A stretch of 64,000 nucleotides of DNA from Bombus terrestris (taxonomy: Eukaryota > Arthropoda > Insecta > Hymenoptera > Apidae): assembly GCF_910591885.1 (NCBI RefSeq), contig NC_063274.1, positions 12,794,164 to 12,858,163 of the forward strand. The letters run 5' to 3'. The notes under the pieces were generated by a model that searched no databases, was not told the origin of the DNA, and was given only the letters and a program-made list of their open reading frames with translations. The stretch's first letter is position 1; every line of letters begins with the position of its first letter. The position numbers and the translations under genes were made by a program. This document shows, piece after piece, positions 1-12,380 of the stretch.

Positions 1-699
1 TAGTAAGCCTATGAAGTTTTGAATAGGAACGATCAAACACAGAAACCTGGTGAATCTTCCAACGTTTCCTGAATTCCTATCGTCAGCGAAGCACTCGTGA
101 GATATAAAATTTGATGGGTCAGCACCACTGTCCACAACGTTGTTTCACGCTAACGAACGTTTATGTACACGCGTGACGCGCGGGAAAAAATATTTGCGAA
201 CGAACACACTTGCAAATGCAAAGGAATAACACATTCCAATAAATACACACTGTCACACTGGTTCAACTTTCCAACTCGGTATTTCAAAAGTGTAAAAAGA
301 CATTATTTAAAAAATTCGAAAGTAAAAAGATTTATCTGTGAACTCGAAGGTTTTTGTCATGTACGAAAATGAAATTTTGATGTATTTGCCTTAATGAAAT
401 TTTATAATATTATCAATCGTCGTGTTCGTGTAAGTATCTAAAAAACAAATTGTAATAACGATTTTAATTTCTCGCAAATGGAATACTAAAATCTATGAGA
501 GATTAATCGTTATTTATCATTAACAAAATATCATTTTTTCAACGTTAAATGGCTCATTACATTCATATAGAATCCTCTCTTAAATGGAAAGTTACCTATG
601 CAAAATCGAAAATATTTTACATTTTCAATTTACACTTGCAAACAGTTAAACGTAACAGACAGAAAGTAAAAAGTATCGCGATAGTTAAATCGTATAATA
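1..699. other. AT-rich DNA, no gene seen
   Basis: The sequence is AT-rich with stops in every frame at short intervals. A 69-codon plus-strand frame from 163 has no recognisable motif and ordinary AT-rich codon use, so I treat it as chance. No repeat or RNA gene was seen. Confidence 0.5.
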
Positions 700-1394
700 A
701 AATCTAGTGCTGAATAGCTCTCAACCCTCAGTGGCTTTTGACCAGACGACAGGGACGGAAAAATAAAAGTGAAGTAGTACGGTCGGTAACTAGTCAGACA
801 CGATTGGAAATAGCCATAGTTTCCCGTTTCAAGATCGCACGTCACACGCAACTGCAGCCGGGTGTCCAGAACAAAAGGGCTTCAGACGGTTGTTTGTTAC
901 GCGGGTTCACGCAAAATTGCGCGCCCAGTTAACTTCGGACCCAGTCGAAAGTTATCCTAGATTGTGCTCTGGTCCTGTGGCTCGATAAGTTAATCTCCTC
1001 TGTCTGCTCCTCCGTGTGCTCGTGACACCGGCCTTTGATTTATTAGAACGTCGATCAGTGTCGTCCGATGGCCCGGTATCGAATTTCGAATGCGTCTGTT
1101 TGCCTGTCGCTCCTTTTACGAAGCTTTTGTAGAATGACGTGACAACCTCGACGCCGGGCGAAGGAAAATATTAGCCTGGACAAAGATTGCCTCTCTATAT
1201 TGATTGCCATAGGACACAGCGCGACGCGTCGAATATGGACGTTGGAAAACTGAGAATCAGTTTGTTGATTTCTTTGCTTCGATCGGCTATCACAGAGAAG
1301 ATGATCGTTTTTGGTCCTTCGACAGTTTAATAAAGCCATAAAGAACAGTGCAGAATGTACGGCTTAGAGAAGACACCATGTGTTTCTCATATCA
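700..1394 (+). other. GC-richer island, possible non-coding 5' exon
   Basis: This island rises sharply from AT-rich flanks. It carries two arthropod initiator-like TCAGT strings, near 727 and 1054, and several short ATG frames. The frame at 1069 runs 24 codons and the frame at 1234 runs about 32 codons; both have hydrophobic starts and then stop. Near the right edge, an ATG in fair context (ACACCATGTG, ATG at 1378) is followed 18 bases later by a splice-donor-like CAG|GTATGA at 1394/1395. That arrangement would suit a 5' leader exon with short upstream ORFs. The reading is inference only: no TATA box stands at a matching distance, and no downstream exon can be paired with it. Confidence 0.15.
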
Positions 1395-2435
1395 GGTATG
1401 AAAAGATAGCTTTGGTTCTTTAGGGATCGAGGATCACGAAGAGAAATAACGTATAATACTTGCACAAACGTGACATTATTAAGAGACATAAATCGATATA
1501 GAACATTGTTTTATCGAAATATAAAAGATTTGTTGGGGGCTTCATAAAAACACGCAATATAAATCAGAGATATTAACAAAGTTGTTATTATTTAAAAATA
1601 AGTTTAACTAGTGTAAATACCTCAAGTTCATCAAAATTTCATAAATTTGGAAAATTTAAAGGGAAGAAGAAATAGTAACGAAACATGATATTAAGTAAAC
1701 CCCTGGAATTTCCATTTAAAAATTCCCCCTACAAGACTGAAGAACGGAAATCAATAATGTAAACTGACTGAAAACAATTAAAAATATGTTATGTACGAAT
1801 CTTACATATAATGAGATGTTACATATATGAAAATTAAAGACGCTATAATGTTAATGATAATCAAGACAATGGAAACTGATTCACGATACAAGATTTGATT
1901 ACAAAAGAGAGAATACGGGACGATCAATCGATACTATCGAGTCGTCAACAATTTTCGTGATTGAAATTAGCCACGTTAAAGCTGTTACGCCACAAAGAAA
2001 TCTGCGGGCGGAACGCAATTCAAATTTCAATCACTAGCGGTACCCGGACCATGGAGATAATGTTCACGAGGGTGTGCACGCGTGTGTTAATAAGAGTATC
2101 AAATAATGCGCTTGTCCAAAAATCACTTTGGAAACCGCGCGCGCGATAAATGAACACCCGTGTATTCGAATCGATATAAATCACGCGCTCTACCGAGGCG
2201 CTGGTAATTAATATTCAGTGATTATCGGTAATCGAGTTCTTCCGGAGTAATTGAACGAGATTGAAATCATTCTACACGGAGAAGTTCATTAACATCACCG
2301 TAAATCATCAAATCGCCCACATGCAATCGTAGTATTTAATTATTATATTTAAATATTTGGAAAATATCGATAACCGATTCTCGAGATCGAAATAAAAATA
2401 CAACGAAGTATTATTAAGGTACTTGAGTAATACTG
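1395..2435. other. AT-rich DNA, no gene seen
   Basis: The sequence is mostly AT-rich with frequent stops. A slightly GC-richer patch near 1960-2220 contains a 62-codon frame with no recognisable motif. No RNA gene was found. Confidence 0.5.
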
Positions 2436-2495
2436 TTGAGAAGTATTCGGACACTTGCTTATTTTTGACGAAATGTATTTTAATTGCTAAATTGC
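2436..2495 (+). repeat. Dispersed repeat, copy A (possible Tc1-like end)
   Basis: About 56 bases here resemble 19144-19200. Both copies start ACTGTT, continue with an AAGTAYYCGGA core and a CTT/TTACTTTTGA stretch, and finish with ATGTATTTTAATTGC. The AAGTATTCGGACA core resembles the outer ends of Tc1-like transposons, but no transposase fragment lies nearby. I read it as the end of a decayed DNA element. The family name is tentative. Confidence 0.35.
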
Positions 2496-4399
2496 GTTTT
2501 CATAATCATCATATTTATAGATATTATATACTAATTTATCTGCTAGGTATCTTACTTTTTCTCATAAAACAATTTAATTTCCTTTTTTTATAAGATGACA
2601 TTTAAAAAATAATCGTGTGAAGCGTTCAACGTATAACGTAGAGGAAAAATATAAAAAGATTGATAAAAGAAAGTTCTATTTCAAATTACACGCGACGCTA
2701 CTATAAATATATTCTTTGCAACAAATACACTTATCAATTCTCTATAAAAAAAATAGATTTCCAAATTTTCACCAAATTTTCTGTGTCTCTGAAACATAAT
2801 GCAACGGTTTGAAATTTCGATAAAACGATTCTACGCGCCAGATTCACCTGCGTGTGTATCGATCTCGTTTCTCTGATTATCATTTAAACACGGTCGACGC
2901 GATGTACCCGAATGTACTCAGGGATCCTCTCGAATACCTGCAACTTCTTCGATCCATCTTCGTTCCATGAATATCTGCGATCTAAACGATCGTAGCGTAG
3001 TTAAGCGGACGGACGAGACGTATAATCGCATGGTGCAACCGGGTTTCCATGGGAATCCACGAAACAGGGCGGCCACGATAGGCTGCCGGAAAACTCATCA
3101 GGTATGCAGATATCAATAAAGGGGGATTCTAGACTAGGCCATAGCATCCGACGCCGTGCAGGATTCGATCGGCTCGTTCTGAGCAATTCGCGGCATGCTT
3201 CCAGTCGAGCAATACCAGCAGCATCGAAACCGTAAGGGTTGGCGCTATGCCGACCCCTTCGTTTAAGGGGGCAATAACATACCGTGCGCCACCCCCGAGG
3301 CACTACGAATAATGGAGCCTCTCGACTATCCATGATTAACGCGGCAATAACGATTATTTATAGGCCTAAAACAATGTTTCACGGTGTCCACCCCATAGCT
3401 GGACGGCCGGTCTCGTCCGTTTCTCCCGTGGTTTCTCTACGGTTTGAATCAGCAGTTAGTACTTTCTCCCCCTGCTCCCTTCTGTATTTGTAACTCTGTG
3501 CCACGCGACAGGTGCGGATTTATGCAAAAATCTCCGAATGTCTCCGTGGGGTGCCACTACGCGCCTAATTAATCGCAACCAGCGACAAACCATGCTCGTG
3601 TCCACCGTCTCGTATTATCGCCTGGCTACTGATTGGAAAACTCGACGGATTTAGCACCTGCGAAATTGGGGCTTTTATGAAACTCGCGCACAACGAGTCT
3701 ACCCTTCCCCATAGTCTGTCTCTGTTTTACCTATTTCGAAGAGATATCGGTCTGGAAATGGTATTTCAGAGGGTAGGATTGGTCATCACGATGGACGTGA
3801 TATTGGGGTAATTTACGGTACGTATTCGCGAGATTGGGTAGGTAGGGGTTAAGAGAGACTAACGTGAAATTTATGCAATTTTTGTCTCGATCAAAGATAC
3901 ACGTGCCATCTGATGTTACGATATTTTCTTTTGTTTTAGATGCCATTAGATATATTCACCTGTGCCCCGTGAAAGATCAAAAATGGGTATGTGTAATTAT
4001 CGTTAAATGGAAAACTTCCTAATATTCTGTGTATTTCTATCGTTCCTTCTATAATATAATAAGTATTAAATGCCAGGTAGAAACTTGAAATTACTACACA
4101 TTCCATAGGATCCAGCAATGTAGAAAAATTAATTAAAATATCAACCAAACTGATGATGAATTTATTTGCAGGATTAATTTCGAATCGATAGTGAAATTCA
4201 CTGAAAATTTCCTATGAATTCTACTGAAAAGTAATTCTGAACTTTCGAATCTTTTATATCATGCATATACTTCATTAGTAAAACAATTGTTCTACTACCA
4301 ATTTATATTTATTGAAACGCGCAGAGCCACACATGCACGTATCCGCAAGGAAACAGTTCACGTGTCGAAAATCCGTGCGCGATGTCCCGGTTAATCCCA
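2496..4399. other. Non-coding, with a GC island at about 3000-3500
   Basis: The flanks are AT-rich. The island at 3000-3500 has open frames on both strands at once (110 codons minus, 69 codons plus). Neither carries a recognisable domain, signal peptide or convincing splice sites. Simultaneous openness on both strands points to composition rather than coding. A conserved regulatory element is possible but untested. Confidence 0.35.
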
Positions 4400-4960
4400 A
4401 ACTTTTGATTACTTTCCCGTGGAATCCTTTCCAAAACCGGCGGATAGCTAGTCACTACGATTGATCCTTTCGACCGTATAACGAACTAGGAGGAAGTCCA
4501 ATTTGAAATTTCTCTGGCTGGGTTCAATCAGCTTAACGAAAGAACGTCGCGGCAGGAGAAGAGCATGAGGAGGGGAAAAAAGGAGTCAGAGATCAGATAT
4601 TTTTCATCCTGTTTACCACTGTGTGTGGGTGAGAGAAGGGATACTTTCTACGACGTCATTGTTTGTACGGGTCAGCGGAGGCATAATAATAACCAGTGGT
4701 GGGGGGATAGAATAAAAGAACAGAGAGTTTGGTCCAAGAAAACATATCCATTCCAGAGGGATAGAAGACGGCTGAGGGAAACGTGGAGGAAACAAACTAA
4801 ATATTACCAGTCAGAGGGGAAGAAACTAGAGGGAAAGACAAATAAAGAAGACAGAGAAACTCGAGAAAGTGGCGAATAGGTTGGATCGAAGAAGGAGAAG
4901 AAATAAGGTAACTTCTTTCTTTTCGTTCGTTCAGATTAGTCATGTTACTTCAGCTGAAGT
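4400..4960 (+). repeat. Purine-rich (GGA/GAA) low-complexity region
   Basis: The plus strand from about 4560 to 4900 is dominated by G and A, with many GAGGAGG, GGGAAA and GAGAAA strings. The 104-codon frame at 4565 is charged, low-complexity sequence that follows from this composition. I do not call it a gene. Confidence 0.5.
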
Positions 4961-7900
4961 CGCTCGAATTTACTTTCAAGTTCATATACATATTACTGTA
5001 GTTAAATTATCTTGAAGTTGTTCAAATTCAAATAATCTAATTTAAAGTATGAATTAAAAATGGATACTTCAAATGGTATTTATGATTTAATGTCTAGAGT
5101 TGTATATTGGAAAAAGTGAAGAAGGGAAAATATAAAACTCACCTCGGAATGTTTATCGAAAAGTTTGAAGTTTACTAATCGATTGTTCACGAATATTAAG
5201 AATATTATATTATCCAACAATTAGTGTGCCTTTCAAGAAATAGTTAAAAAAGTTCCAACTTTATTTACAACTTGAAAGGATATTTCGAGTCAAAGATACC
5301 AGATTCACATTAATGAAACGTTTCGAATGCATTCGACCAACTTGCAGTGAAATGACTTCACTTCGATTCAAATAAATAACATTAGCTTCCACGAAGAAGT
5401 TTCAAACCGCTTAAATTGCTCCATTCAAATTGTTCGAAGTCAAGTAACTTGACTAATCCGAACAAAGTTTTATACGAATGGTTCGATGATTTTCGACATT
5501 TTGCTCTCGATAATTCGGCATCGAAATTCCATTGCTTTGCTCGGTTTCTTTGGGCCACGCTCGTCCGGGATGAATATTATTTGCGATAAGAATTTTTCGT
5601 ATTTCGGGGAGGAATGGTCAGGGTCGAGCGGTCATTTCTATGCGGACGTCGGAGCTCGCTGGTGCGTGCTGGTTCAGCCGTAACCGGCAAGCAATTTCCT
5701 AAAGAATCCGTAGAATTCGATGCATACCTATGGGCTCCCGAACGGATGAATAAATTAGACATACGTCGCTGACGTTATATCATCGCTGATACATCCGAAT
5801 GGATTGGATTCAGTACGGAATTCGTTATCCTCCACGATGTTACTGATACGGTTGTTAACGGCACGCTTAAGGTCTTGTGTTTCCTTATAAAAGTCGAAAC
5901 GCAAACGCATGCTCTGAACGTATAACTATAAGGAAGAAAGAGTAACGTTGAATGGAAATGATATTGACTGTAATGTACTGTAGACTGTAATGAAAATTTT
6001 ATGTACTTATTGTACTGTTTTCATATAGTTTGAAGAGTATTATAATCGAAGAGACTTGTCGTCAAAGAATTTTTAATTAATTAAATCAATATATTAAGAG
6101 GTATTTTGTTACATATTAAATATTCTAATTATTAAATCAAATTATTCCTCCACAACTTTTATACATAACTTTATAAAACATATCATAGAAGTATTTGTGT
6201 TAGTATTGAAGCAATCTGATAGAAGTTCAAACGAAAACATTATAAATAATAGTATATTTGCAAATAATTAATTCTGACAATAAGTGGTTGGATTTTTATT
6301 TGTCGCAATACAACTGCATATATTGAAAACATGATTACCATCATCCACTCATATCACTTGATATAATTGATATTCTTCCAACATTCGTACGCGATCCTTT
6401 ATGTTTCATATTTTACAGTGAATTTTTATTGAATCTCTACATTATTGCTGTAAAGTGTAGAATTATACGCACGATTACAGGTAGCTGAAACGAAAGATCC
6501 AGCATACATTACGTAGGAGATTCGAAGGAAAGTCATAATGGGGCTCAGGCCATGAAAGCTGTTAGGGTTGACAAATACGATACAATACTACTGCATCTCC
6601 TCTCTCTCTCTCTCCCCCTCTGTGTTCTACGTCTACGTGTACTAAGCTGGCCGATCGTAACAGTGAATGATTGACAGTGTGGAGATGGGAAATAGAGAAC
6701 AGAAATAGCAAACCGTATCAATCAGACATGGGAACTTAGCCATCGACGTGGGTATAGCAGCTCTCAGGTTCAATGAATTATTTACAACGCTTACACGTTT
6801 CTACGTAAAGGAGCATGGTAAATTGAAATGGAAGCTTCTTCGTACATTTATCGTTTAGCTATGAATTTAATCAAGACTGATCGTCATCATTCGCGAAACT
6901 TTTCCATTATGATATTTTATTAGTAAAATTTTGAAGATGCACAAATATTGTTTCTCTAATAAGTATAATGTAGTATCACCACTCTCTAATATAGTAAATT
7001 AACAATTATATAAATTAACACATACGACTATATTCAACAAGTTTTCTCGTCTTTCACTTATATTTTCTTCTTCTGCCCATTTCCTGTTTTTTTTTTCATT
7101 TTACATAACCACGATATATCCCCACCAATAATTCGATGATCTATGGAGTTCCAATAGTCAGGCAAGTTTTGAATCTATTGTCTAATCTACTACGTGTACA
7201 CTATGAAACGTGATTTATGTCGTACATTCCAATTGTCCTGTGCATTATTTCAGGCCGTGGAACAACGTTCGCTTGAAGATGAATTAAAAGTTTTCACGTC
7301 GACAACGAGTGGCCCGTGAAGTAAATGCACGAAAGGCAAGCACGGCTGCAAACAGAGCGGCATCGACAAACGAATGTAAACGAGACAGAGTGCGATAATT
7401 CATGCAACGAGAGTTTGATACTTGTTTACGTGTGTTTGTCTTTGCTTCTCGATGTTGTTGGTGCAACTGCCGCGGTGTTCTTTCCCAAGTATGCGCGTGT
7501 CTATTAAGGTGTTCGTTTCTATACCTCTTTCTTTCTAATACTGTCTTTTAATGCAAATTACCTTTTATTAATTATTTGATTTTCGATACAACTAGTTAAA
7601 TATCTTTTCCAATTACAGTCATAATTCTTATACCTGATATTATAAAAATTTATGATTGTATAATCTAGGCAAATTCAAGAGCAGATTTATTTATTATAAA
7701 TCACCATAAATCTCTCAGAACTTTCTATATCATATTAAATATAAAAACTATTCTCAAGAATTCATTCTTCTCACATGATATCTTCAATGGATAATGATAT
7801 AATGATAAATACAATTTTTACACAGAAACGAAAATAGTTAATTTTTTATTGCATCACTGATATTTGATCCATAAATATAAATACAACATAAAATATTATC

Positions 7901-9780
7901 ATATTTATAAACTAAATTAAAGGTAGAAAATTATTCAGTCGTGTGAATAATAACGGGTATTTCATAAACAGATGAATGAAACGTAATTCGCTGGTTACGC
8001 CAAAATTTCCCCTGCTCATTCAACGTCCAATCGCTACGATGTCACGTTTAGCAAATCACTCGGATGTTAATTCGTTTTTACAGCGGACAACGAGGCCGGG
8101 AATAGGACAGCGGGGAAATCGATAAAACCAATAAACTCTGGCAATAACGTGCTAATATCCTGAAGACCATTCTCGCCTACGGCATTTCTCCACCCCTTTA
8201 CTGCCTCGTAAAGTGTAAACGATGTCCGAATGCCTTTGTAATTGCTTCTCTATGACTTGCTCTTGTCAGCGGACTCGGTCGTGAAATAATATCTATAAGT
8301 AGTTCAGTGTAGTGTAGCGAAAACTAACCATGTACATGTATTACAGTCATAAATATAGTATTATAAAATAAAGAATGCTATTTGACGTAATATCTCGGAA
8401 ACCTTTAACGTTTGATTTGAGATTTTTATTGAAATATTCATTGAAGTTATGAAAGATTTACTAAAAAAGGTTAGAATATTAAATGCAATAATTTGCTTTA
8501 AAAATTCGAATTTATTGTTAGTGAATTTTTATTTAATCTAAGGACCAACGAAAGATAATTGTATATTGGCACAATGATCCGTCACAATGAAGTACGAATA
8601 TGTGTTTAATTAAAGAACAACGTATAGTAAATAATAAGATTATCTGATTGTTAAGAAGTTATATATTGTATGATTATGAAGTACAAAGTCGAAGATTTAA
8701 CTTTATTACATGTAATATTAGGTAATTTAATATACCATGGGAAAATATCGAAGTAATATTTTGTGAATCCACAAAATTGTTCTCATCTTTTAAATTCATA
8801 ATTTGGTAATGCAGAGAATTTCACGATCGAAAATTTATACAAAATCCAAAGCGACAGATAATATATCCCAATTGAAGCTAATTTATAATAAACATTCATA
8901 TTTTAATCGATTCGCAGCGTCGTTCAAATAATTCAGCTACCTTTCAGTTCATTCGAAATCACGAATAATTGCCATTAATTACTAATACAATTATTCTATA
9001 ACATACAGTGAACGTGTTGTCGCAACGAATTCAATCAATCTTTTTACCTAAACATATTGCGATGACCGTTCAATATAATTAACATTTGAAATCTAAATTA
9101 AACGCAATACATCCTTTCATTTTTATCGAACGTAAAAACTACAATAACAAAATAAGCAACACCGTGATAAATTATTTGTACGTGTTCATTAGATTATTTT
9201 CAAGAAAAAGAGTAATCCTGGAAATATCGGCGGATCAACCGTTAATCTGACGTGAAAAATCTCACTCCAAATAATCGCGTATTTTCGACTAAAACACTAA
9301 CGACGTCATTTACTAAGGCACTAGCTGATTGAGTGGCTTTTCCAGGGAAAGTTCAAATATTAACGTTCATGAAAATACTAATTGACAGATTTATCGATAA
9401 CCGAAGAAACCAATACCAAAATTTACTGAATACAAATCGAGAACACTCTCGAATTAGTGGTATCTGTTAGCTTATACTCTTTTTCAACTATTTCATATCA
9501 AAACGCTTCCTTTAACCGCAAAATGACATACGAGGCAGATAACTAACAAAAATTCTAATCACATTTTTCTGCCTATGGTCTTAGATTACATACTAGACAT
9601 ATTTAGCTTCCAATCCATTTTCTCATAAACAAGCAAAATATACGGAATCTTATTTTTGAAGAATTTCTAACAATAAAATCCTAAATTCTAATGGGGCAGA
9701 ATCGTCAAATTATTTTGATATCATTATTTCGAAACAAATCGTTTTAAATAAGAATCAGAAAATTCATTTGAAAATTTATA
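4961..9780. other. Long AT-rich stretch with small GC islands, no gene supported
   Basis: The stretch is mostly AT-rich. Less AT-rich patches lie near 5480-5830, 7250-7510 and 8080-8290, none with a frame above about 65 codons. A TATAAAAG string lies at 5886-5893 without a clear initiator. A short CT microsatellite lies at 6596-6613. No transposase, RNA gene or exon pair was recognised. Confidence 0.45.
6596..6613 (+). repeat. (CT)n microsatellite
   Basis: A short uninterrupted TC dinucleotide run is followed by CCCCCTCTG. It has no coding context. Confidence 0.8.
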
Positions 9781-10160
9781 TAGTTGACACGGACGTCAGA
9801 AAGAGAGGCAAACAACCAGTTCGATTTAGGGTGCGAGGAAGACTACATAGTTTCACGACCTGTCGTGTTACGACTGCCGTCGATCCCGAGAATTAGGGAA
9901 TTAAATCGAGCCACTACGCCCACCTTCTACGCCCCCTTGCACCTGACGTATTTCAAATACGGGCATTGGATAGGAGGGTCGGACGTCTGACGGCAAGTTC
10001 ACGAATACATAGATGCTCGAGTCGCTCGACGCTGGAGGCGCGTAGTTACTTGCCGGCTCGACGGCATTATTGACAGGAGAAGGCCAAGTGTGTAACTTTG
10101 TTGGGTTGAGACTAAGGAGAAGCAACCTTGTGCGTCGAAACCGCTATGGGGCTCACCGAA
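9781..10160. other. GC island with frames on both strands
   Basis: A plus frame (9784-9990) and a minus frame (9901-10125) overlap in antiparallel. The minus frame reads fairly naturally in codon use and has a hydrophobic start (LLLSL), then Ser/Pro-rich sequence. No family is recognised and the splice context is unclear. It may be a small exon on the minus strand or a conserved non-coding block. Confidence 0.15.
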
Positions 10161-10879
10161 TTCCCGCATACCGATAGAAAATAATTATTGTGTACATGGA
10201 ACTATTAAGATGACGTTTATCAGTCGAGGATCATAAACGTTTCGTACGTTAAATTGATTTTCAGTGTTTCTAGTCTGTGATTAGTAAAGTCGGAGCTGTT
10301 AAATTTCAGCAATTGAAGGGGTTGTTACAATAAGGTAGCGAATTCACTTTTCAGTAGAGTAAACCAATCATGTTTGAGTAAGCGAACAAAAATTAAATCA
10401 GAGACAATTTAAATCAAATCTGCTTGAAACGTATTATAAATTAATATTAGTAAAGTTTGACATTTTTGAATATGAAACCTATATTTCTCTTTTTCTTTCG
10501 ATAAGTACAATTTAGACATTGAATTTGCCTTCTTATTGCTGTAAAATCCTTTTTTTCCTCCTTCAATTTTCACCTTCAAGGCATCCTCGCCATGAAGTGT
10601 TTTGATATCTGTCAACCAACGAAGTTTCGAACTTCTAGCTTTTAACCGTAGGTTTCCACTTTGATCTAAACATAAGAAATTAATTAATTATTTAATAGAA
10701 AATATCTTTTTAATTTGATTTTAATGAATTTTAATTAACTTTTAATAAATTCACTTAATTTTAATATAATCATTTATAAGAAATAAATTATTACAAACTA
10801 TTGAGTAATAATACAGTGATATAATAGTAAAATATAGTTTACGATGATAAATAAGTAGAATAAGACTTTAATGCAAACA

Positions 10880-11490
10880 TATAGAGATTTACAGGATCGT
10901 TACAAATTATATAGCATCGAAGAAGGTTACAATTACAATATTCCTAAAAACGGCAGTAACATTCATAGTATATTTGATAACATATTTGATTGTACGAACT
11001 ATTACGTCATAAGAAGGGATGCTAAGTTCCCTGGGAGTTCGAGTATTAAATCTTACGTTCAGGGGATTATTGGTATCGAAATCAACGATACTGGAATCAC
11101 CGGTATCCGATATAGTTTCATAACCATCGAGTTCTATAATGTATAGATCGTTAGTTCCGTTTCCGGTTATTCCAATAGACTCATGTTCCGTGAATACGAG
11201 AATCCTCTACAATGATCTTTGAGGCTAGCAGGTTGTGACCACGAACATTAAAGTGCCAAGTGTTGTTTCTAACGATCCCAAACGTGTCGGTATCGATACC
11301 AATATCTTTGCCAATAGGTGTCGCCCGAAATGGGTTTGAGAAGCACCGTGGAAATTGTGCCATTTGATAAAGCAATGATGCACAGATTGAACCATTTATG
11401 GAACATGCTAGACTACGACGAAAATTTGAATCGATCAACTCTATTTTTTTTTTTTTTTTTTTTTTATCAATTTCGTTAGACAAGTACAAC
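10880..11490 (-). pseudogene. Possible decayed coding region, minus strand, family unknown
   Basis: On the minus strand one frame is open from 11489 to 11181. A second frame then stays open from about 11175 to 10880, so a single frameshift near 11170 would give roughly 190 open codons. The second part reads with many Asp, Asn, Thr and Ile residues. I recognise no family. The flanks are very AT-rich, so a chance arrangement is possible, and a plus-strand frame (10871-11146) overlaps the same DNA. It could be a degraded exon, a retrocopy fragment or coincidence. Confidence 0.15.
11444..11465 (+). repeat. Homopolymer T22
   Basis: An uninterrupted run of 22 T (A on the minus strand). It could be the remnant of a poly(A) tail from a minus-strand retrocopy lying at higher coordinates, or simple slippage. 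No target-site duplication was recognised. Confidence 0.85.
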
Positions 11491-12380
11491 TTGGTTCTAT
11501 AAATTTCTTCATCTCAGGATGACAAAAATAATGGTAAACTCTAAGAGTTTAAAAAAGACGTTTTTCTACAAAACGTTATCATTTTTCTGTATGTTTTGCA
11601 ACGTATGGAGTTGATCAATGTCGTTTTATTATCATTCGTATCATGTGTAGTAGATCGAAGTTCTGAGAATAGCATTAGGAACATAAAAAAGGAATATTAT
11701 AAATATCAGAATCATATTGGGAGGATTAGAAGATAATCCGATTACAATATTCATTTCAAATGTGCCACGCAATGAGACGACAAAATTATTTATCCATATA
11801 ATTCTCATGGCACTTAAATGTAGATGATCCAAATAATTGGAAATAGGGCAAACAATTTCGTTCACGATATTCCACTGAAAGTACATTGGAGGAAACGCAA
11901 TTATAAATTAATAAAATAGGATAGTTTGCCATTTATTGTAACAATTATGCAGACTCGTAAATAGGTGGAAATGCTTGGATATCACGTTATTGTGGTCGAA
12001 TCGTTCCGATTTCGGTGCATTGCGCTCCCACAGGACATCGATTCCCGTTACAAAATCCCTTGCAGCAGTCGAAGGGTTGAAGGGTGGGGAGGTCAGACAG
12101 GGTGGACATCCATTGCATCGATCTGGGTCTGCTCGTGCCACCGCAAAGAGCAACAGTTGGTTTTTATATAGACTAATATTCGGCGAGCGTGACAGGGGAC
12201 GATTTCAAGTTGGAATTGCTCCCTCGTAACGGCATCGTTGCGCCTCGTGCTACTTCTATTTTCCGCGTCGTCTTTCGGAACTTTCTCTTTTCTTCATTTC
12301 AAAGCCGACGCGACGTCAGCCGCGTTTCATTGTTTTCGATCGTCGCGTACCGATGAAACGAAACGTTTCTATTTGAACGT
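11491..12380. other. Non-coding, with a GC island at about 11960-12380
   Basis: The left part is AT-rich. On the minus strand a good acceptor-like tract ending TTTCAG lies at about 11876 before an 80-codon frame of ordinary AT-rich composition. The right part is an island open in three frames at once, none with a known motif. No gene is called. Confidence 0.3.
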
